A stretch of 64,000 bases of DNA, taken from the NCBI GenBank assembly GCA_002104905.1, contig MCFE01000041.1:124001-188000 (forward strand). Reading direction: 5' to 3'. The notes beneath the pieces are model-generated. The model worked only from the letters and a program-made list of their open reading frames with translations, was not told the DNA's origin and did not search any database. The stretch is from Basidiobolus meristosporus CBS 931.73. Lineage: Eukaryota > Basidiobolomycota > Basidiobolomycetes > Basidiobolales > Basidiobolaceae. The position numbers were made by a program, and so were the translations under genes. Numbering within the stretch: the stretch's first letter is position 1; each line of letters begins with the position of its first letter. Positions 23,287 through 33,280 of this stretch are shown here, in pieces.

Positions 23287-23854
23287 CGAGTGCGATAAGA
23301 TCCATCCGATATGGGCTTAACGATGCTCGTAAGCATGACCTGAACGCTCAATAGAACTATTCGATCGACTAGGGTGGACTTGTGTCCTGCGCGAATTCGG
23401 AACGCTCCAGTGGTGGCTGTACCAAGATTGAGCAAGTTGTGGAATTCGTTGTAAGGGATATTGCGATCATACTGAGAACTTCCTTACGGGGTCAGCATAA
23501 ATCGCATTCCGTCGGCATAAGAAAGGATAGCCAAGGTGCCAATTGATATTCAACCCAAGTTTGCTATACTGGATGCTTGGACGAAGTTTAATGATACATT
23601 TATGTTACATAATTAAGCGAGCAAAGCAATCCATTAGATACATATTACTTTCGGGAGTTGGGCATGTATTCCACCTCAGATCCTTCCTCTAATATATAAC
23701 CGGGCGACTGTGTATACAGGGTGTCTAGATTTCTTTCCTCGTTTCCTATAGAGTCTTTCTCGTCCATTACAATTTTGCTTTGTCTCTGCTTCAGATATGC
23801 GCGTTGCCTAGTACCAGTGTTAGTAGTTTCGAAATTAAATCAACAATATGCGTT
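23287..23854. other. Intergenic, no gene seen
   Basis: 3' flank of the voltage-sensor gene; no other signal found. Confidence 0.45.
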
Positions 23855-24520
23855 GGCCTACTTCCGTAAACTGTTCAGTAGCCTGAATATCTGGAGGATG
23901 TTTCTTAACGCCATAAATACTGTGCCCGCTACCTCCCCTCTCCCTTTTGTGTGCGAACAATCCAAGAAGACTAGCACCAAAGTTGCAATGCACAAACCAA
24001 CCAAGACCAGGTCAAAAATATTCATCGGAGATTTCCAAAATTTCTACCAGATCCCTATTAGATAAACGAATGCCATTTCATGGTTGAAAGTACCTTTCCA
24101 TAAGTGAACATTGTAATGGTTATCTCGGTAATCATGGCCACATTCACAATAATATCCAAGACTTCGTACTCCAGACCTGGACTGTTTGCAAGAGTCAGTC
24201 GTGAAGTGGAACAACAGGCACGTCTCACTGATTACCATTCATATATCACAGACTAAGCATCAGGTAGTGTTAGTCATATGTCTATGTTTAGCTACTATCC
24301 TCAACATACCACTATGAGAGAGCTCAATGAAAGAGCAATCATTATTAAGTACAGAAGGAGGTACGCCTTGGAATACGCAATCTGGTGAATTCGCTCTGTG
24401 GCCTTTACACCTGCGGGTGGCGCTACTTCTCTGTTGTGGCACGGGTGCGAAATACAGTGTTAGTTCTTTGACCAAGAGCGCAACACAGAAGATATCCACT
24501 TACATTGATGAACCAGACAT
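23855..24520 (-). CDS. Pore-less voltage-sensor-domain membrane protein
   Basis: A small four-helix membrane protein that appears only after splicing. Exon 1 (24520-24504) gives MSGSS; exon 2 gives IEVAPPAGVKATERI, HQIAYSKAYLLLYLIM then IALSLSSLIV (S1). A 17-nt exon (SVIYE) and the next give CPGLEYEVLDIIVN, VAMITEITITMFTYGK (S2 with its acidic residue), then KFWKSPMNIFDLVLVGLC with IATLVLVFLDC (S3 with Asp), and MALRNILQIFRLLNSLRK, an S4-like helix with spaced arginines. It stops at 23855, about 150 residues, with no pore helices. This matches the layout of the ion-transport voltage-sensor fold. Fungal proteins with an RNxxQxxRL S4 motif are familiar to me as uncharacterised. S1 lacks the aspartate that marks Hv1 proton channels, so I do not call it Hv1. 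Confidence 0.72.
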
Positions 24521-25411
24521 GATCAACTAACGACGACTTGGTAAAGGATACTTATCAATGTCAGCGCATCTTTCGTCGGTACTAAGAACTCAAGCGGTTA
24601 TTAAATGGGACTTGAAAGACAGTAAGCTAGGGGAGAAAACTTGATTGTTCCATTTTTTATGTGTTAATCACAGTGTGACTGAATTTCGGAGGCTACCAAC
24701 TAAAAGAAAGGGGTGCAAATGTGATGGAAGGCCTCGATGATATATTACATATTCATGTGGGAGTGCAAAAGCAAACAGCCAACAGGAGAAACAGCCACGT
24801 TATGTGGGAAAATAGTAGCATACAAATCAAGAGAATCGTAGATCATTATGGCATGGCGAAACTAGAAGAGATGAAGAAGGGGGAGCAAGGTTACCTGTGC
24901 AGAAGATTGGATGAGGCCACTCTGCATATTAATTAGCCTTGATCGTGATCACAGGCAGTGTGCTTCTGTTTATAAGGAAACTCCTTACATGTCTTTGCGA
25001 CTAGTTTAATATTAGGGTTGGTCCAGGTCTGGGGAGAACTCGTAAATCTCCCACCGCCTTTTAAAGCCCTTACAAACAAGGTTAATATTATGTCCTTATG
25101 TTCACACATATACCAATGTAACAAAACCCCTATATTCACACAAAAATTCAAACCATCAGGTTTCTCGAAGGAAATGGAGTCTCGATCTGTATGAAACTGA
25201 GATAATCACTGTTTAGTTTAACTTGGAAAAAACAAAAAAATCCTTGATTTTGAATAACAACACTAAGGTAAAATAATCATTCAGAATACTGATGGCTGCT
25301 TATTTGATATACAATATTGGGTGCTTCAGAAGCTGACTGACCCATTCCCTACTAACTCTTTATACTTCACTTCTCTAACTTCTCTAGCAAACTCCCATAA
25401 TAGTCTTCGGA
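24521..25411. other. Divergent promoter region, voltage sensor / nucleoporin
   Basis: No gene seen; only short frames. Confidence 0.45.
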
Positions 25412-27821
25412 ATGGATTCTTTAAGGAAGATTCGTGGATTATTTACTGGCAATACAAGGGATCGTCGTCGCAACGACACTCCTTATACGAGACCTGATGC
25501 TCAAGTATGATTCTATGCTCCTTATAGATCTGATTGCTGTAATAACAATTCCCTCGAAACCTTGAAACAGCCAGCCTCTAGTAGCACCACGTTTCTCTCT
25601 TACTTGGTTCCTAGAGTCTTTTTTCACGATGAGCCCACTACTTCCCGCGAAGATACGCTACCTCAGCACATTCGTAGAGAACGCGAACGTGTTTACAAGA
25701 ACCTCGAGGACGATCAACCATCTCGTCGTGCTAGGCGTCAGAGAGAGAGGGGCACTCGTACTGTGGTTGATCTTCATAAAAATGTAGACGATAGCAGCGA
25801 TTTATTGGAGCAAGTAGCAGCTGTCGCGCCTGCCCCTGTCTTGAGCTCTAACATATTTTCACAAACCTCTAAACCGTCGGTCGTTGAAAGGAGAAAGGTT
25901 TCCCCAGAATCCACAAAGGTCGAAGAGCACGAAATATTTCAAACTCCACGTGTGTTCGAGATGAAAACAACCAGCTCAAAATATCACAGTTTTAAGGGTG
26001 CTCTATCCCCTACAGAAACAGTTTCGAAATTTCTTCATGCTAAGGGCAACGCTCATATGGAGGCAGAAGAGCTTGAAGGATGTGTCGCTTTATTAAAGAA
26101 CGAGCTACAAGAAGAGCAAAATGTACTTGGTAAGCAATAGGATATCGTATCCACTCACTGGCACATAAGTATTAAGTGGGTTTTTATTAGATAACACCTC
26201 ACATGTAGAAACAATCAGATCGGCTGTGAAACGCCCATTCCTTCCGTCCACTCAAAAGATAACTACCACAGTCCCTAGAACTGCCTTGTTTTCCAGCAGG
26301 AAAAAGAAAGCACCACTTTATTTCGGCCCAGGATTTGGTAGACATAGTGCCCCTTATAGAAAGCTGATCAAACCTCCAGTATACAACAGCCCGTCCTCAA
26401 CTAAGCGCGCTAGAGTTGATTTGTATGGCTCTCAAAAAGAAGTTGGCAATTTGCAGACTTCCATCAGAGAGAAGACGTCAGCAAGTTCTTCACGCAACTC
26501 AACCTTGATTCGGTCCTCCATCCAGGCTCAAACTCCTGGTAAGCATGTAGACTTCGAAGGTATCTTCTCCAACTGACCACATCTACATCGTTGTACATGC
26601 CTAACGAGTACACCAACTGACGATCAGATGCCAAAACTCAAAAAGGCAGTGCTACTGCTCGTAGAATCATGGATATTATCGGTGAAATGGATCCACAGCC
26701 TGTTGCAGTACGTACAAAGCATTTTAGTGAAACAGTTCTACAATGTGTCATAACAAAATCCATGCTTAGCCTGTGGCCCAAGATATTCTTAATCCTTATG
26801 AGTTGGCCAGTCCTATATCTCACCGAAGAGTTGATCCTAAGCCCAAGGTAGGCCCATTACTTCTAACCGATAAAAGCTCCGAGTCGCTTACATTACATCT
26901 TGTAGCCTGAAATTGTTGCAAAAGCCATTACAACTTCGGACGCAACTGTGCACAAGAAGCTAACGCCCATGGAGCTTTTGGAGAAATCCATGCCAAAGGT
27001 AACCTAACTCAACTCTCGAAGCAAGAGTCATTTTAACTTTTGTCGATTAATTAGGAATTAAGAGACGAAGCTCCTCCTGTTGCATCCATCAGGTAATGTA
27101 CATTGACGCCACATGGGCTATGAGGACAAAAGCTCATCTGGATACTATTGGTAGCTCCTTTGTTGCGCCCCCTCTTACCAAAGAGGCTCCTTCAGCCATC
27201 GAGACTATCCCATCACCGTCGGCCAATGGTACTCAGTCCGAGCCTGAAGTCGCTGTCAAGAATCTTGAAGATGCGTTCCGGTCAGTAGAGCCACCAAAGG
27301 AGAATCCATTAAACATTCCCGAACAGAAGATTAATCAAGTGGTAAAAATTCGATTTTAATCATTGTCATTAGAATACAGAAAATAATCAATCCATTGGAA
27401 ATTGAACCAGGGTCCTCAAAGTAGCCTTCCAATCGCTCCGCTCGAGCCTACCTTCGCATTTAGTCTGGCACTTGCTTTTGATCAATCGAATCGTGATATG
27501 CAGGTGGTGGCAAAGCTATCCGAGTCAGAACTTCCCACCTACCAATTCGGAACTGAGAGTGACAAAGTCAACACCAGATTGGATCTCTCCAATGCTACTG
27601 ATCTGTTGGATTCTGGCATTTCTAGCATCCAGGCTCCTACTTTCTTGAAGGGATCCACATGTACTTTTCCCACCTCCGTAGCGAAAAGCACCCAGGAACC
27701 ACCGGAGATGAAGTTTGAGTTCACTTTGGAGCCTGCCTATGATCAGCAAGACGTGACCCTTCGCGAGGTTGCGGACTGCTTAGTTGTTGATTTGCCCAAT
27801 TATGATTTCCAAATGTTATGA
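25412..27821 (+). CDS. Nuclear-basket-type nucleoporin (Nup1/Nup124/Nup153-like)
   Basis: Likely peripheral nuclear pore component. Exon 1 reads MDSLRKIRGLFTGNTRDRRR, a basic amphipathic start as seen in Nup1 and Nup60. The exon from 25569 has charged, low-complexity sequence and a conserved-looking block ALSPTETVSKFLHAKGN with EAEELEGCVALL. The next has PLYFGPGFGRHSAPYRKL then KPPVYNSPSSTKRARVD, close in layout to the family motif of an aromatic, glycine-rich SPFYxGxxxYGGA stretch followed by PY. SATARRIMDIIGEMDPQP corresponds to the conserved A-R-I-L helix. Then PMELLEKSMPKEL and disordered Ser/Pro sequence. Classical FG repeats are absent; instead the last exon has two related units (27447-27554 and 27708-27818). 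About seven exons, stop at 27821. The identification rests on remembered motifs and is moderate. Confidence 0.6.
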
Positions 27822-27943
27822 TTTGTACTGAATAGAGTATATGAATATATACACATAATATCCCAATGAGTGGCGAACGTTTTTTATTATCACTTGTTGC
27901 TAAGCCGATTTACTTCTGACTGCCATAGTACATTCTCGAGAGA

Positions 27944-28379
27944 TCAGATTAAGCGTCGCTTATCCACCAATACTCTAACTCCGCCAACGGTCACTGTTCT
28001 ACCTCGGCTAGCAATAGAAACATCCCCAGACTCCGAAGAAATCACTGCGATACGATTGCGTCGATTGATACACTCAGATACGGAGGGGTATAGGATCGCT
28101 TGTGCAAAGCGACCCGCACCTGCCGGGGTGATGCTGGCCTTGTTCACCGGCCCAAACACCACCCTTTGGCAAGAACCTTCGGAGAATCGTAATTGCTGGG
28201 CCGTATCCGTGAATGTATTCTCGAGCTCTGTAAGAATAGAATTTATATCAGTGGTGTTGCATCATTGGGTAGATATAGTATTGAAAATCACTTAAAAACG
28301 CGCTTTTCCCTTCGGCTCCGATGGAACATAAAAGAAACGAGAGCGTTGTAATAGCGACTACGAAAAAAACCCTACTCAT
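27944..28379 (-). CDS. Small secreted protein, unknown
   Basis: Two exons. Exon 1 (from 28379) reads MSRVFFVVAITTLSFLLCSI then GAEGKSAFL, a strong signal peptide with likely cleavage after GAEG. An intron with donor GTGATT (about 28291) and acceptor TTACAG joins KLENTFTDTAQQLRFSEG; the protein continues VVFGPVNKASITPAGAGRF, a run rich in beta-branched residues (NRIAVISSESGDVSIASRG, TVTVGGVRVLV) and ends DKRRLI at 27944. About 120 residues; two cysteines in the mature part could form one disulfide. Not recognised as any family. Convergent with the nucleoporin gene, 120 bp away. Signal peptide plus a clean splice is the support. Confidence 0.55.
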
Positions 28380-29061
28380 TGGAGTATTGGCGTTGATATT
28401 CTTGCACATTCATGGTATTGCTTCTGAATTTATAATAGAAGGCCAAGCATGGCCAGGTCAGTTAGGAGTGTATTATACTACTTATATGAGTGATGTATGT
28501 TTAAGGATCTATCTTAGTATACTTTCTTACAAGTCATACATGCAGCTCTGGCATTACCTCGGAAGTCTAAAATCGCTGTACTTTCCAGGAGGAATTTCAT
28601 CGGCCCAACCCGATTTAGGGATTGGATCAGTTGGGTTGTGACCAACTTTGAACCAATTCCAACCACTTATCTGATTGATTACGAAAAAAGAAAAGCACCA
28701 TATTTGCCTTTTTCATTTTTCCCACGTCGAGCCTAACGCAATCAACCATTGCTGTTTGCAGCTTGTCCACCCTCCGTTCCGTCACTCAGATGGATGCCAA
28801 TCATGTCTTCATACTATTGCCCCATGGATGGCCAGGAAAGACCTGCAATAACCTTTGTGACACTAATACTCGCAATCACACTCTGTCACACTCAGATGTT
28901 GACAATAAAGGCGGCAATCCTATAGAATCGGAATGAAAAGTCACCATTATAGTTTCTGTTTAACCGAGCGAGATTTCATCCTATAAATGACAAGCTTCCT
29001 GACTCATACACAGGTTGTGTTACACCCTTTTTCCAGCCAATCGCTCTAGACCAGTAGAATA
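28380..29061. other. Intergenic, upstream of two secreted-protein genes
   Basis: No gene seen; separates the divergent starts at 28379 (minus) and 29106 (plus). Confidence 0.45.
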
Positions 29062-29070
29062 CTATAAATA
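29062..29070 (+). promoter_or_regulatory. TATA box of the 29106 gene
   Basis: CTATAAATA lies 36-44 nt before the ATG at 29106. Confidence 0.45.
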
Positions 29071-29105
29071 CGTTACAGTTGCTGGATGCACTGCACTCAC
29101 TAGCA

Positions 29106-29363
29106 ATGTACATAAAGGCGAAAATCATATCTACTCTCTGTCTCGTTTCCTACTTGACGTTGGTCTTTGGAAGACCGATCCCTACAGAAGGCACAGGATC
29201 TGCCTTGAAGCAACACTCCAATAATTGGAAGAAGCAGCTCGATACCGCTGTTGACTACAAGCCTGGTGATGAATACGCCGAGAACGAATTCGAGGACTAT
29301 GTTGATGACTACATGTTCCTTTTGCCTGATGGATCCCAACCTTCGCATCCAGATGAGCAGTAG
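29106..29363 (+). CDS. Small acidic secreted peptide, unknown
   Basis: Single exon, 85 residues. It begins MYIKAKIISTLCLVSYLTLV then FGRPIP: a signal peptide with probable cleavage after FG. The mature part is about 60 residues, acidic at its C-terminus (YAENEFEDYVDDYMF), has no cysteine, and ends HPDEQ. An upstream in-frame ATG at 29079 exists, but starting at 29106 puts the hydrophobic core where a signal peptide needs it. It matches no known family. The size and composition suit a secreted factor or wall-associated peptide; this is a guess. Confidence 0.5.
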   Translation: MYIKAKIISTLCLVSYLTLVFGRPIPTEGTGSALKQHSNNWKKQLDTAVDYKPGDEYAENEFEDYVDDYMFLLPDGSQPSHPDEQ

Positions 29364-30316
29364 TCTTTCTTGTATGTCATGGAACGCTGGCCCTTCTGTG
29401 AGCTGTAAAAATTGCCAGGTTGATTCAAAGTTCTGAGTAACAATGATTCCCCAACCATCCAAATACAGTACTGACCCAGATAAAATTTTTTGTACATTGG
29501 GTCTCGATTATTTGTGACCATGAGAATGTAAACAATCCTCAATATTTACTCATTCAAATATATTATAAAATCCACTTGCTTTGTTAGCACCCTGCTACGT
29601 AAGGGTTTAACCGTTTCTTATTTCAAGCAGATTATCTACCTAATCTTCTTTATAGCAACGGTGTCAGATTGGTGGCTTAGCACGAGTCTCGTCAATTTCT
29701 TGGCATACTACTGAACAACTGGTTGGCATCTGACTGGTCAAGATTAATTGTTTCCTCAGGTGCGCTTCTCCGATGGATCCCGAGTCTGGAGAACCTGGTG
29801 TTATTACTGGGATCTGATATTAAAAATCAATACAGGTTTTTGAGTATCATGGTAACAAGCGATTCAGCCATCTCATACTTCTGTTGATCCATACACAATA
29901 TCCCATCCATCAAGACATTGAGCGCGCCCAGCAAAAGGTTTCAATTTGTGCCAAAATCATGGACTGGGGCGTTGGTCGAGATACGTTTTTTACAGTGGAT
30001 TAATAAAGCTAAAGGCCTTTCTAGGCCTAAAACAACCAAGAACTCTTAGGTCATGTCCAACCTACGCTTGATTAGTGAGCTCATATCGCCAAGGGGTTTA
30101 GGTAGAAACTATTACTCTGGAACTGGATTGAGCAAACCATTAATCAAACCCATTCAGCACAGGTAGGGTTGTCCTGGTTTATTCGTTAGCCCGTACCTCT
30201 CGTATTTTGAACAGATGCAGTTAATCGCTTTTTGATACAACAAATCGCACTTCGAGTGTTTGCCTTCTATTTCATTTGACCCTTTCGTTTATCAAGTCGC
30301 TTGCTTTACTTTTACC
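29364..30316. other. Intergenic, no gene seen
   Basis: No supported frame on either strand; 3' flank of the secreted peptide gene. Confidence 0.45.
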
Positions 30317-31025
30317 TTCCTGGTCGAAGTATGGCTTTTCGGCATGCAGACTTGCCCATAAGGTATCGCTTCCAGCGTGTAATCTTCAGCGTGGTGTAGT
30401 TGAGTGGCTGTAGTTCGTAAGAAACTTCGCCATGCCATCGGCCCCGGGTACCAGGGTAAGGAAGATAGCTACTGTCTACACCATCAGTATCATCTTGGTA
30501 TATCATGTGAACTTCCGAAAGACCCTCCGGATGGGGTGTGGTGTGATGAATGTGAAGTGGGCCGTAATAACGGCCTAAACTAAGCTGTTGCCGTACGTAT
30601 AAACCTTGAACGCGGAAGAGAACGACGCCTCGTTCGGCAACCAATAGAGCAAGTTAATCTTTCTCCTGTCCTGTTTATTGGGATGGCTAAATCCCATGCA
30701 ACTCAGTGCCAATGTGCGTAGTCAATTAAACCCTAAGGGTTTTATCGAGGTGTGTCCTCTTATCGGCACGATCCTCTACTGGAACCTCCTTGAGAGGAAG
30801 GTAATCAACATCTGGAAATGTGAGAGCCAAAGCATTGAGCTCCGGGTCATTCTTTTCTAATACTTTGGCAGAAAGATGGTGAGATTCCTGAATGGTAGAC
30901 CCGCTGGTTACTGTGATGTTTGAAATATTTTTGTGATAAAGTGATGGTTCATGCTGCCCGAGTCTTATTATCAGTACTAGGAAGAGCGTCTTGAGCACGC
31001 AACTACAAATCAAAATTCCAACCAC
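30317..31025 (-). pseudogene. TauD/TfdA-type (sulfonate) dioxygenase, inactivated
   Basis: Iron and 2-oxoglutarate dioxygenases of this type release sulfite from taurine and other sulfonates. One minus frame reads, in order, FPDVDYLPLKEVP, HLDKTLRV, stop, LTTHIGTELHGI, stop, PSQ, stop, TGQEKD, stop, LALLVAERGVVLFR, LSLGRYYGPLHIHHTTPHPE, and GRWHGEVSYELQPLNYTTLKI. After LKIT the homology jumps by one base to GSDTLWASLHAEKPYF. So there are four in-frame stops (near 30726, 30690, 30678 and 30657) and one frameshift (about 30390). The metal motif HxD reads HGE. The second half of the domain, with the distal histidine and arginine, is missing. TAA and TAG clearly act as stops elsewhere here, so this is decay, not recoding. 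Confidence 0.75.
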
Positions 31026-33280
31026 ATTCTAAGACTTCATGATCACGTTATTAAACCTGGTGCCAATATTGACTGGGTACATTGATAATGTCGTGCTCAA
31101 CCTCCTTTATCACATCAACCTGAGCCATAGTCTTTTTCTACTATTGGGTCTATATTTATGTATGATGAGTAGAAACACAATTATATGTTTTTGGTGATAA
31201 GTGAGCAATACACTCTTGCCAAATATGTGAGAGGTGTAATAAAGCCGAAATGAAGCCAGCATATTATGTTCAGTGGACGATCTAATTTCTCAAGTCGTCC
31301 CGAATTCGGAGTCCCGGACTGTAATGTGATCTAAGGGTTTTACACCCGGTTGGTATTCACTAACGGTACACACGGAACCCAATACGTCGGGGGATAAGAA
31401 GCATCATCTGATTCTGACCATTCATAGTGTGGAGCTGGACCTGATTGGGTTATGGAAGCGTTTTCGCATGTGCCTATCAACTTGGGGGTCTTTTGATCAG
31501 ATATTCTAGCTAGACAAACCGTACCCTGCAAGGTTCGTCAGCTACTAGTTGTATCTGGTTTCCAAAAATCCAATAGAATGCAGTTGGCATTGTCAACGTG
31601 TATCATCACCATATGATGGAATAGAAATTTGAATGCGTGATGATACTTCGATATAGTCGAAAGTTTTGTAATGTTCATAACTTGCAGGTTAGCTTCTAAT
31701 GTAGAGCCTATATTCTTTGTTAGAATTAAACCGATCTTCTCTAGTTACTTCAATATGATTTTTTCGAGTTTGTCGCTAACATTTCTATCAAAATGCAAAT
31801 ACCATTTATCACAATCGAGGTAAGCGGGCGGCAATATTCTTGAATCCGGAGCATACTTTCAACACTGGTTGTGTTAGTTACCCAACAAGGTCCTCCTTCT
31901 TATCAGATTCTGCACTATTCAACTATTCCTAGTTAAATGCAATAAGCCGGCCCAATATTAATAGGTTTGGGATATCAGGCTCGGTGTATTTTGTTTGGGA
32001 AGTACTATGAAGAAAGGCGCTTCCAAAAAGTACGGAAGTTCTGTGGGATGCGTTCCTAATAATTCATAACCAGTACCATCAATCTTTGCCGCAAGGCCAA
32101 TTCCAACGGGTGCAAACTCCACAACTACAATGATATGACCGATGCCCAAATCGGCTAGAATCAAACCAGGGTTGACCCCTCCTGAAACCTGGGGCCTGAT
32201 ACACATACACTTGTAGTGGACGTGACAGTAAGAATGATACCCCCAGCTTGGTGTTTGACACATTCTGGGCCAACGAACCGATTTTGATGGGTATTGTGTT
32301 CAGTATAGAATATTACAGAAAATCCATCACTGAAAAATCAAATCAATCATTTGTAATCCTAGAATTCGTTACTAGAGCTTCAAATAACAAGCTGGCATCA
32401 ATACCACAGTATTGTTCAACAGATTCTGAGAATACTTGAGCCCATTGAGTTACCTGCTCCTTATGACTGTAAACAAAGTAGAGCTATTACTATATAAAAT
32501 TGATCGTTCTTTGGACACCATTTTTGTATACATATCATTGAGTGAAGCATAAAGTTTTGCCAGTTGCCCATTTATTACCCTTTATAAGTTACAAGGATTT
32601 GTAGGTTCCCAATTCTATGCATGTGTCCATCTCCACCGGAATAAATACAACTACAGATTGTATGTATAGCACAATACTGATTATCCTTCACAAGCCGGGA
32701 GGATTTACCTAGCCTACCTTAGATTTGGTCATACCCTGCGCACGACTTCCCGGCAAATCAGTCGGAGCTTTCCTGATATAGTTCGCCACACATATACCAT
32801 AATTGAATAAATGGGAATATTTTGTTGGATTCCTTTGTAGTTTGCAGTAGTGTCCTACTTATCTCCCAAACCTATATTATCTGCATCAAAATATTCGTCC
32901 AGAGGCTGATAGAGGTCTCTTAAATTTCCTATGTGGCATAACCAGAACTCATTAACGGCTATGGTTGGGATTCCAGAGCTTTTATTGAGAATTCTATGGT
33001 GTTCTCTGACAGAGCTGACTAAAAATTGCCAGATCAAATCACAACCTTCATGAACAAAATCATGTCTATTAAGGATGGTATAGAGCAATAGGTTTAGTAT
33101 TCGAGGTACTTTTCAGTAACTTTGGTTCAATTGTAGATACTAGGCATCCAGATCTTCGGAGCTTCACAACAGCTGTTTGGATACACATCTTGCGAACAAG
33201 CATCTTTCCAACAATGATAGGTTTATTATTAAAATCGTTATTGAGACAATAGAGGTAGTGCTTATTATACATTCCACATT
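31026..33280. other. Gene-poor region with short minus-strand frames
   Basis: Minus-strand frames at 31340-31531, 31958-32263 and 32855-33272 have protein-like stretches (for example GLILADLGIGHIIVVVEF near 32130) but do not join by plausible splices and match no family I can name. They may be remnants of decayed genes. Confidence 0.35.

Noticed and set aside
27870..28295. Plus-strand 141-codon frame
   Set aside because: Opposite the same secreted-protein gene; no family motif.
28321..28641. Plus-strand 106-codon frame with a hydrophobic start
   Set aside because: Its start overlaps the signal-peptide exon of the minus-strand secreted protein, which also splices cleanly; the rest has no feature.
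30657..30726. Reassigned stop codons in the dioxygenase frame
   Set aside because: TAA, TAG and TGA end well-supported genes throughout the window, so a variant code does not fit.
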